DNA of 64,000 nucleotides from Myxococcales bacterium. Its GTDB lineage: Bacteria > Myxococcota_A > Polyangia > Haliangiales > Haliangiaceae. Under the pieces are notes generated by a model, which was given only the letters and a program-made list of their open reading frames with translations, did not search any database and was not told the DNA's origin. Positions 32,907 through 40,219 of the stretch are shown piece after piece. Location of the stretch: NCBI GenBank assembly GCA_947483555.1, contig CANKMW010000008.1, forward strand, positions 48,001 to 112,000, in the 5' to 3' direction. A program made the position numbers and the translations under genes. Position 1 is the stretch's first letter; the number at the start of each line of letters is the position of its first letter.

Positions 32907-34117
32907 TTGAGCCAGAACAGGTAGCGTAGCTTGTGCTCGAGGGTTTCCTCGCCGCGATCGAGCTGGCCCTTCATCGCGTGCAGGCGACCGACCAGCGGTG
33001 ACGGCTTCATGCCGGTCGCGTAGCCCTTGCCGAGGACCGCTTTCAGGATGCGCTCGGCGCTGGCCCGACTCTCGTCGGCGCCGCGGACGTCGAAGACGAT
33101 GTCGGACGGCTCGCGCAGCAAGCGGCCGACGTCGATGTACGCGTCGGGCGCGAACGCCACCAGATCGTCGTCGACCAGCGCGGCGACCTCGCGCATCGCG
33201 ATGCCCTCGTCGCCGCGCAGCAGGTGGCGGACGTCGCGGGTGACCGCCGCCCAGGTGGCGTACAGCTGGTCGTCGACGGCGAGCGGCACCGGGTGATTGA
33301 CCTGACGTGGGTTGGGCACCCACTCGCGATCGTCATCGGTCTCGGCCAGGTACGCCTCGCGACAGCGATCGGCGAAGCCGACCCCGGCCAGGATGCGATC
33401 GCGCGCCCGTTGGACCCGCTTCGCGTCGTCGAGGTGGATCACGAGGCGCTCCGGGTCGCGGCCCCGGAACAGCTTGTCGAGCTCCGACCACTTGTAGGCC
33501 AGGATCAGCTCGACGCCGGCGCGCTGGAACGCCAGCATGGCCCGCGCCCAGTCGGCGTCGCCGACGTCGAAGCGAAACGTCGGGCGGCGGCGCGCGTCGC
33601 CGTCGGGCAACTCGCCGCCGACGCCGTCGTACTCGAGCTCGAACATCTTGCGGTCGCGGTCGTCGATCCCGCCCGAGTGGTTCCAGTCGTGGTCCCAGCA
33701 CGCGATGCACAGCTCGAGGGCGAAGCTGGGCTCGGCGGCGACCACGGCGAGGTCGCGATCGATGGCGTCGAGGCGGTCGACGAACGTCTGCCACGCCGCC
33801 CGCCCCGCCTTGTGATCGAGCGCGTCGAGGCCCTCGGCCTGCTCGATGATCTGACCCATCTCGTGGACCAGCGTCTGCCCGGCGACCTGGTAAGCGGCGA
33901 TCGCTCGCACCGCGGCGGCCTGAGCGTTGTTCGGATCGAGCGCCAGCGCGGTCGTCGCATGGCGCGCGGCGTCGTCGAAGCGCCCGGCTTGCAGCGCCGT
34001 CACCGCCGGACGGCTGTCGGCGCCGCGCTGCTCGGGAGTTCGCAGGGGCGCCGGCTCGCCGCCGCAGGATGCGACGACGACGAGCGCGAGAATCGCGAGA
34101 GGGAGGACGGGCTTCAC
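32903..34117 (-). CDS. Lipoprotein with TPR and EF-hand-like segment, function unknown
   Basis: 404 residues. A lipoprotein signal ends in VVASC (cysteine at residue 18). Residues ~38-75 look like a tetratricopeptide pair (AGRFDDAARHATTALALDPNN). Around residue 145, DWNHSGGIDDRD matches the 12-position EF-hand loop (acidic or polar at 1, 3, 5, Gly at 6, Ile at 8, Asp at 12), hinting at calcium binding, preceded by ELCIACWDHD. The remainder is helical and unrecognised. Likely faces the periplasm from a lipid anchor. Transcribed away from the GST-like gene, 70 bases apart. Confidence 0.65.
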   Translation of the reverse strand: MKPVLPLAILALVVVASCGGEPAPLRTPEQRGADSRPAVTALQAGRFDDAARHATTALALDPNNAQAAAVRAIAAYQVAGQTLVHEMGQIIEQAEGLDALDHKAGRAAWQTFVDRLDAIDRDLAVVAAEPSFALELCIACWDHDWNHSGGIDDRDRKMFELEYDGVGGELPDGDARRRPTFRFDVGDADWARAMLAFQRAGVELILAYKWSELDKLFRGRDPERLVIHLDDAKRVQRARDRILAGVGFADRCREAYLAETDDDREWVPNPRQVNHPVPLAVDDQLYATWAAVTRDVRHLLRGDEGIAMREVAALVDDDLVAFAPDAYIDVGRLLREPSDIVFDVRGADESRASAERILKAVLGKGYATGMKPSPLVGRLHAMKGQLDRGEETLEHKLRYLFWLN

Positions 34118-34187
34118 GTCGTGAACGATACGCCGCCGGACCGCGCCGCGCCGGCCGGTTCACGGCTTCTTCACGTACCATCGCCCC

Positions 34188-34964
34188 ATGTCCTCGGCCG
34201 AGCCGCCGCGCCTCCTGCACTTTCGCGTCTCGCACTTCAACGAGAAGGTGCGCTGGGCGCTCGACCACAAGCGGTGGCCACACGTCCGCGAGGCGGTGAG
34301 ACCCGGCCTGCACGAGCGCCGCATCCGGCGGCTGACCGGCCAGACCAAGGTGCCGGTGCTGGTCCTCGATGGCGAGGCCATCGCCGGCTCGGCGCGCATC
34401 ATCGACGAGCTGGAGCGCCGCCAGCCCGATCCGCCCCTCTACCCCGCCGATGCCGCCGAGCGCACGCGCGCGCTGGCGATCCAGCAGCACTTCGACGATC
34501 AGGTCGCGCCCGACGTGCGGCTGCTGTTCTGGTCGACCTACGTGGCCGACAGCGCCGCCACCGCGCGCGTGCTCGCCGACGGCTTCGGTCGCGGCACCGG
34601 ACTCCTCTACCGAGCCACGGTGCCGATCCTGCGCGCCCGCTTCCGCAAGAACATCGGCCTCGACGCGGTGAACATCGCCGGCGCCCGCGACCGCCTGGCT
34701 GGACACTTCGACCGTCTCGAGCGCGCGCTCGGCCCGAGCGCCTTCCTGGTCGGCGACCGCTTCACCGTCGCCGACCTGGCCGCCGCCGCCATCCTGACCG
34801 CGATCGTCCGGCCGCCGCAGTTCTCGTATCCGATCCCCGAACCGTGGTCACCCGGCCTCGTCGAGCTGCGCCGCAGCGTCGAGCATCGCGCCGGCTTCCG
34901 CTGGGTGCTGGAGACGTACGCGCGCCACCGCGGCGGGTCGGCCGAGATCACGCCACCGCGGTGA
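34188..34964 (+). CDS. Glutathione S-transferase family protein
   Basis: 258 residues. The N-terminal thioredoxin-like domain has HFRVSHFNEKVRWALDHK, then TKVPVLVLDGEAIAGSARII, where the cis-proline (KVPVL) and the glutathione gamma-glutamyl contact region (GSARII) are in the right places. The C-terminal helical domain ends with FLVGDRFTVADLAAAAIL, the conserved N-capping box of GSTs. The catalytic Ser/Cys/Tyr is not clear, as Ser16 or a nearby residue might serve. Substrate unknown; detoxification or a stress role is the default inference. Cytosolic, no signal. Confidence 0.85.
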   Translation: MSSAEPPRLLHFRVSHFNEKVRWALDHKRWPHVREAVRPGLHERRIRRLTGQTKVPVLVLDGEAIAGSARIIDELERRQPDPPLYPADAAERTRALAIQQHFDDQVAPDVRLLFWSTYVADSAATARVLADGFGRGTGLLYRATVPILRARFRKNIGLDAVNIAGARDRLAGHFDRLERALGPSAFLVGDRFTVADLAAAAILTAIVRPPQFSYPIPEPWSPGLVELRRSVEHRAGFRWVLETYARHRGGSAEITPPR

Positions 34965-34991
34965 CCGCGCGACCGCCGACGCTCCGGCGGG

Positions 34992-35204
34992 TCAGAAGTC
35001 GAGCACCCGTTCGGCCATGCGGAACAGCAGATAACCGGTCGCCGCCAGGCCGCCCAGCACGGCCGCGATCAGCCAGCGGGCCGGGCGCGACAGTGGCTCG
35101 AGCTGATCACGCATCCGGACCCGGATGGCCAGCATCATCAACAAGACGCCGCACACCATCAGCCCGATCAGGAATGCGACCACCGCGGGCGGCAGGTAGG
35201 GCAT
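34992..35204 (-). CDS. Small two-span membrane protein
   Basis: 70 residues with two hydrophobic helices (VVAFLIGLMVCGVLLMMLAI at ~8-27 and WLIAAVLGGLAATGYLLF at ~44-61) joined by a basic loop (RVRMRDQLEPLSRPAR). A GGGGG-type ribosome site lies just upstream of the ATG at 35204, although the frame is open further. Divergent from the DUF1501 gene. No family recognised. Confidence 0.55.
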   Translation of the reverse strand: MPYLPPAVVAFLIGLMVCGVLLMMLAIRVRMRDQLEPLSRPARWLIAAVLGGLAATGYLLFRMAERVLDF

Positions 35205-35359
35205 GACCCCCGAGGTGGTAGCACACGGCCGTGGACCGAGCCCCACCTCGGGGCGTGGCCCGACCGCGACCACGACGCCTCGTGACCGCCCGCGCCTGGC
35301 AGCGTGTGTTGGTCGCCGGGCGCTGGCGGACAGCACGGTCGGCGGCGCACGCTCGCGCC

Positions 35360-36895
35360 ATGCAGCGTCGTACCCTCCTCCGCGCCGCCGGCGCCGCTGC
35401 AGCTGCCGTGGTGGTTGGCCGCTGGTTCCGCGGCACCAGCTGGGCCGAGCCGTTCGGGGCGGTCCCCGATCGCGCGCGCGCCGTGATGTTGCCACCCGGG
35501 CGGCAGGCCAAGCGCGTGCTCGAGGTCTTCCTCTACGGCGGGCTGTCGCAGTGGGAGACGCTGTACCTGGTCCGCGGCTACGGCCGGGCGACCGATCCGC
35601 AGTACGCCAACCAGCAGTACTACACGTTCGACCACGACGCGCCGGGCGGCACGCGGCGGGCGCTGACCCAGTGCGGCTTCACCGGCGGCACCGAGATCGG
35701 CCAGCCGTTCGCGCGCGACGCGCTGGGCGCCGATGTCGAGCTCGGCCCGTTCGCGCAGCGGCTGTGGACCCGACCCGATCTCAGCGCGCGCATGCGCCTG
35801 GTGGTGCAGCGCCACAAGCTCGAGCCGCACGAGGCGGCGGTGCCGCAGGCGCTGACCGGCCGCGCGGTCGGTCAGCCCGCCGCCGCCGGCCTCGGCGCGC
35901 ACGTGCAGCGCTACCACCTCGATCGCGATCCTGGCGATCGCGCCGCCCCATGGTCGTACGTGTTCGCGACCGGCGGCGTCGCCGGCGACAACGTGTCGGC
36001 GGCGGCGGCCACGGGCGTCCACCCGGGCGCGGCTCGTCCCCTGCTGATCAAGATCAACAACGCCGAGACCTTCTCGCGTCTGCTCGGCCGCGAGGAGGTT
36101 CGCGCCGCCGGGCCGGTCGAACCCTACGACGCGCTGATGCGCACCTACGTCGACGCCTATGGCCGCCGGCTGGCGTGGGACGGCGCGCCGGTGCGGTCGC
36201 GACGCTTTGCCGACGTCACGATCGCGGCCGGCACCGTCGCCAAGTCCGACGCCATCGCCGGCGTGCTCGAGCCGCGCCTGTTCGTCAACCGCCCGGGGAC
36301 GGCGTGCACCCAGACCCGCAGCCGCGACATCCCGGGCATGAGCCTGGAGGCGGCGCGTCACCTGCTGACGCACCCGACCCAGCCGGCGCGCTACGTGTGC
36401 GTGAGCGACACCGGCCTCTATGAAGCGTCGGGCGGCGGCGGCTACGACACCCACGACAGCAACGCCTTCGATACCGCACGCAACTTCGACAACCTGCTGC
36501 GCTCGCTGCTCGCCATCATCAACGGCCCCGGCGAGAACGACCCCAGCAAGCTGTCGCTCGACGACACGCTGATCATCCTCAACACCGAGTTCGGACGCAC
36601 GCCCTGGGCCCAGGACGGCGGCGACGGCCGCAACCACCACCCGTACGGCTACGTCACCGCGTTCATCGGCGGCACCATCACCGCGGCCGAGCACGGCGTC
36701 TACGGCGCCATCGGCCCCGACGGCCGCGCCGAGACCGCGGCCACCCCGGCCGAGAATCGCATCGGCGCGTTGCTGGCGATGGGCATCTGGCCGTTCTCGC
36801 CCGAGGCCTTCGCGGTGTCGGACGTGCCCGGCGCGATCTCCGAGGAGGACGCGGCCCGCAAGGCGACCGAGCGCGTGCTGGGGGTGACGGTATGA
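35360..36895 (+). CDS. Tat-exported DUF1501 family protein
   Basis: 511 residues. The start MQRRTLLRAAGAAAAAVVVG has a twin-arginine motif (RRTLLR) and hydrophobic core, so export by Tat is expected; the frame upstream of this ATG has no signal. The body shows features of DUF1501, a sulfatase-fold relative: VLEVFLYGGLSQWETL near the start, GGGGYDTHDSNAFDTARNF, and NTEFGRTPWAQDGGDGRNHH, whose Asp/His residues could bind metal. No substrate is known. The last four bases overlap the next gene (ATGA), a c-type cytochrome lipoprotein, the typical partner arrangement for DUF1501 proteins. Confidence 0.83.
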   Translation: MQRRTLLRAAGAAAAAVVVGRWFRGTSWAEPFGAVPDRARAVMLPPGRQAKRVLEVFLYGGLSQWETLYLVRGYGRATDPQYANQQYYTFDHDAPGGTRRALTQCGFTGGTEIGQPFARDALGADVELGPFAQRLWTRPDLSARMRLVVQRHKLEPHEAAVPQALTGRAVGQPAAAGLGAHVQRYHLDRDPGDRAAPWSYVFATGGVAGDNVSAAAATGVHPGAARPLLIKINNAETFSRLLGREEVRAAGPVEPYDALMRTYVDAYGRRLAWDGAPVRSRRFADVTIAAGTVAKSDAIAGVLEPRLFVNRPGTACTQTRSRDIPGMSLEAARHLLTHPTQPARYVCVSDTGLYEASGGGGYDTHDSNAFDTARNFDNLLRSLLAIINGPGENDPSKLSLDDTLIILNTEFGRTPWAQDGGDGRNHHPYGYVTAFIGGTITAAEHGVYGAIGPDGRAETAATPAENRIGALLAMGIWPFSPEAFAVSDVPGAISEEDAARKATERVLGVTV

Positions 36896-39009
36896 GCCGC
36901 CTGATCACGTCGATCGCCGCGCTGGCGGTGGCGGTGATGCCGGCGTGCAGCGGGTGCGGCAACGACGCCGACGACGACGGTCCTGGCCCCGACTCGACGT
37001 TCGACCAGTGCGCCAGCGATCCGCCGGCGTTCGTGCGTGACGCGACCCTGGCCATCCTCGGCCGGCGGCCGGCATCGCAGCGCGAGGTCGACGCCTACGT
37101 GGCGCTGTACGAGCAGGTCGCGGCCGCCCGCGACGCCGACCTCACTACCGATGATCCGCGCGCCGTGGTGGCGCGGGCGCTGCTGGCGCGCCCCGAGAAG
37201 ATCGAGCGCTGGTCGGTGCACTTCATGGACGCGTTGCGCGTGGCCCGCATCGAGGATCAGGCCCAGGACAGCTGCTACGGCGACGCCCGCCGCACCACCG
37301 TCGACGGCATCATCGCCGGCTACCTGCGCGACACCGCCGCCACCGGGACCGGCACCGGCGAGCCGTTCACCATGCTCGACGTGGTGCGCAGCTCGATCGC
37401 GCTCGACGACGTGACGCCGATCTACCGCGGCCACCTGTTCGCGCTGGTCAGTCGGCCGATCGTCGCCGCCAACGTGCCCGACGTCGAGGCCGAGCTGGCG
37501 CGGCGCGAGGACTTCGGCGCCGTGTTCGACGCCGCCTACCTCAACCGCGACATCGTCTGCCTCGGCTGCCACAACAGCCAGGGCGCGGTCACCGATCGCG
37601 ACGATCCGGCGCTCGATCGCCACTGGCCGCTGGCCGGGCTGGTCGACGGCGCCATCTACGGCCTGGCGACCGGCATCGAGCCGTCCCGCGCCCACGCCCC
37701 GTTCCGCTACGACGGCTTCGTCCTCGACCGCAACGGCCGCACGCCGTGGGGTATGGCCACCAGCTGCGGTCGCTTCACCGCGCCGGCCACGGTCGGCGAC
37801 GACCCGGCGCAGATCGATGGCCACTTCGCGACCCTGACCGGCCGCCGGCTGACCGCGTTCGATCTCGACGCCGCGCTGGCCCGCGGCATCGCCGCCATCC
37901 GGGGCGTCGGCCTGACCGTCGACAGCGAGGGCGGGGTCGCCGATCCCGACGCTGCGTTCGCATACATGGTGGCGACCAGCGCCGTCGAGGGTGTGTGGCG
38001 CGAGGTGGTCGGCACGCCGCTGACGATCGCCAACTACTTCCCGCGCAACCAGGCCCAGCGCGACCAGCTGCAGGCGCTCACCGACGGCTTCGTCCGCAGC
38101 GGCTTCTCGCTCGACGAGCTGCTGGTGGCGATCGTGACCAGCGACTACTTCAGCCGCCTGCCACCCGCGGCCGGGTGCGGAGCCAACCCGTACACCTACC
38201 CGGCGCTCTACGACCCCTGGGTCATCGACGACGCCGATCCGGTGCGTCACGGCAACGGTCCTGGTGACTCGGTGGCCGCGGTCTCGCCGCGCACGCTGCT
38301 GTCATCGGCGTACGCCGGGCTGGAGTGGAGCACGCCGGTCAACGAGCAGTTCCCGACCTCCGAGGACGGGTGCGATCAGCTGTCGTGCGGAGAGCTGGCG
38401 CAGTACTGCAACCTCAGCTTCTGCTGCGAGACCTACGCGGTCACCTGCCAGGGCCAGCCGCCGACCCTCGATCCCGACGAGCTACCGTTCCAGCGCGCCA
38501 TCGGGGTCTTCCTCAAGAACGGCGAGCGCGGCTTCCGCGGTCTCGACTTCCAGGCCCGCCTGGCCTGGGAGGATCGCTTCGGCGCCTGCGCCAAGCCGAT
38601 GAACGTCACCGGCGCCGACCTCGTCGATCGCGCGATCGCGGCCGGCGCCGCGAACCCCGACGCCACCGTCGGCGACCTGATCGCCATCGTCAAGGACCGC
38701 CTGGTCGGCGAGCCGATCGACACCACCGCCGGCGAGCCGGGCGCGATCGAGGCCCTGATCGGCCAGCCGCTGACCGCGCCCGCCGCGGCGCTGACCGCTG
38801 CGGCGCTGCGTCGCTTCTGCGGCGTCGTGATGTCGTCGCCGCAGTTCGTGCTCGGCGGGGTGGCCGGACGCGGCGGTCCACCGCCGGTACTCACCCTGCC
38901 CGGCGACGGCTTCGACGACGCGTGCGCGAGGATCGCCCTGGCCGCGGTGCCCGGCTGGTCGGTCGCATGCACCGCCAGTGCGCTGACCGCGACGCCGTCA
39001 GGACCCTGA
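36892..39009 (+). CDS. Lipoprotein with one c-type heme motif, partner of the DUF1501 protein
   Basis: 705 residues. A short lipoprotein signal (lipobox VMPAC, cysteine at residue 19) leads into a Cys/Asp-rich stretch. The N-terminal third is helical and resembles DUF1549-type domains found next to DUF1501 proteins (ATLAILGRRPASQREVDAYV, RPEKIERWSVHFMDALR). One heme c site, CLGCH, lies at 223-227. A cysteine-rich knot follows near residue 500 (CDQLSCGELAQYCNLSFCCE). It would be a membrane-anchored periplasmic electron-transfer or binding protein acting with the DUF1501 product. Family assignment is moderate; the heme site is directly seen. Confidence 0.75.
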   Translation: MSRLITSIAALAVAVMPACSGCGNDADDDGPGPDSTFDQCASDPPAFVRDATLAILGRRPASQREVDAYVALYEQVAAARDADLTTDDPRAVVARALLARPEKIERWSVHFMDALRVARIEDQAQDSCYGDARRTTVDGIIAGYLRDTAATGTGTGEPFTMLDVVRSSIALDDVTPIYRGHLFALVSRPIVAANVPDVEAELARREDFGAVFDAAYLNRDIVCLGCHNSQGAVTDRDDPALDRHWPLAGLVDGAIYGLATGIEPSRAHAPFRYDGFVLDRNGRTPWGMATSCGRFTAPATVGDDPAQIDGHFATLTGRRLTAFDLDAALARGIAAIRGVGLTVDSEGGVADPDAAFAYMVATSAVEGVWREVVGTPLTIANYFPRNQAQRDQLQALTDGFVRSGFSLDELLVAIVTSDYFSRLPPAAGCGANPYTYPALYDPWVIDDADPVRHGNGPGDSVAAVSPRTLLSSAYAGLEWSTPVNEQFPTSEDGCDQLSCGELAQYCNLSFCCETYAVTCQGQPPTLDPDELPFQRAIGVFLKNGERGFRGLDFQARLAWEDRFGACAKPMNVTGADLVDRAIAAGAANPDATVGDLIAIVKDRLVGEPIDTTAGEPGAIEALIGQPLTAPAAALTAAALRRFCGVVMSSPQFVLGGVAGRGGPPPVLTLPGDGFDDACARIALAAVPGWSVACTASALTATPSGP

Positions 39010-39010
39010 C

Positions 39011-39046
39011 TCGGGCTCGGGCTCGGGGTCGGGCTCGGGCTCGGAC
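39011..39046. repeat. Imperfect hexanucleotide tandem repeat (TCGGGC)6
   Basis: Six units: TCGGGC twice, TCGGGG, TCGGGC twice, TCGGAC, starting one base after the preceding stop codon. Read on the other strand the unit is GCCCGA, the same hexamer as at 18336-18389. It lies just upstream of the kinase-cytochrome operon. Confidence 0.9.
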
Positions 39047-39097
39047 TCGAATCCAGGGCACCTAGATCGAAGCCGGTCGCGGCGCGTTTTCACGCCG

Positions 39098-40219
39098 ATG
39101 GACCGTATCGGCGATTACCTCGTCCGTCGTCTTGTCGGGGAAGGTGGGATGGGAAAGGTGTACGAGGCGGAGGAGCGGCTGTCGCGGCGTCGGGTCGCGC
39201 TCAAGGTGTTGCGCCCGGAGCTGGGACGATCCGAGGACGCGCGACGCCGCTTTCTCGATGAGATGACCATCCTCGCCCACCTCGATCACCCCAACATCGT
39301 GCGCAGCCTGGCGTCGACGGAGGTCGACGGCGAGCTGGTGCTGGCGCTCGAGTTCCTCGATGGTGAGACGCTGCGCCAGCGGCTGTCGGCGCGCGGCCGG
39401 CTGCCGTGGACCGAAGCGGTCGCGATCGCGGCCGAGGTGGCGGCGGGGCTGACGGCGGCGCATGGCCAGGAGCCGCCGATCATCCACCGCGATCTCAAGC
39501 CGGAGAACCTGATGCTGACCCCGACCGGGGTGAAGGTCATGGACTTCGGGATCGGCAAGGTGCTGCAGGCGATGCGTAAGGGCACCACGGGATCAGTCGG
39601 CACGCTGGCGTACATGAGCCCGGAGCAGATCGACGCCGGCGCCGTCGACCACCGCGCCGACCTGTACGCGCTCGGGCTCGTGCTCTACGAGATGATCGCC
39701 GGGCAACCGCCGTTCCAGTCCGAGTCACCGCGGCAGCTGCTCGAGATGCAGTGCACGGCGCCGCCGCCGCCGCTGCCCGACGACGCTCGGGTCGGGCTGC
39801 CGCGCGGCGTGGAGCGGTTGCTGGCCCGACTGCTGGCCAAGGCGGCGGCGGATCGGCCGGCCTCGGCGCACGAGGTGATCGCAGCGCTCGAGCCGTTCGC
39901 GACCGCCGACAGCGGCGCGAGCGGGAGTGTGTCGCTGGCGGCCGGCGCGGGCGCCGCCTCCGCAGCGCCCGCGGCCGCGACCATCACCGCGGCCGGCTCG
40001 CGCCCCGACCTGCCGCGGCAGGCCGGGCAGCCCGTGGTGCCGCGGCTCGACACCATCGCGTTGATCGATCGCGCCAGCGGGCCACGCCAGATCAGCACGC
40101 GGCGCGCGATCGGTGCCGTGATCGCGCTGTGCCTGGTGACGGCGGTGGCCACGTACGTGGTGCGGTCGCGGTGGACGGCCGAGGCCCCGGTGACGCCACC
40201 CGCCGCGACCAGCCGGTGA
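39098..40219 (+). CDS. Membrane-anchored Ser/Thr protein kinase, first gene of a redox operon
   Basis: 373 residues. The kinase domain (~8-270) is complete: P-loop [12 protein letters not shown], lysine in VALKVLRPE, catalytic loop [13 protein letters not shown] in VMDFGIGKV, activation segment [14 protein letters not shown] linker of Ala/Ser leads to one membrane span at ~337-358 ([19 protein letters not shown]), leaving only a ~15-residue exterior tail, so it has no periplasmic sensor of its own. Its stop codon shares a base with the start of the pseudokinase-cytochrome gene (TGATG). The partner pseudokinase, and the cyclic-nucleotide protein after it, are the obvious candidates for substrates. 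Confidence 0.94.
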   Translation: MDRIGDYLVRRLVGEGGMGKVYEAEERLSRRRVALKVLRPELGRSEDARRRFLDEMTILAHLDHPNIVRSLASTEVDGELVLALEFLDGETLRQRLSARGRLPWTEAVAIAAEVAAGLTAAHGQEPPIIHRDLKPENLMLTPTGVKVMDFGIGKVLQAMRKGTTGSVGTLAYMSPEQIDAGAVDHRADLYALGLVLYEMIAGQPPFQSESPRQLLEMQCTAPPPPLPDDARVGLPRGVERLLARLLAKAAADRPASAHEVIAALEPFATADSGASGSVSLAAGAGAASAAPAAATITAAGSRPDLPRQAGQPVVPRLDTIALIDRASGPRQISTRRAIGAVIALCLVTAVATYVVRSRWTAEAPVTPPAATSR

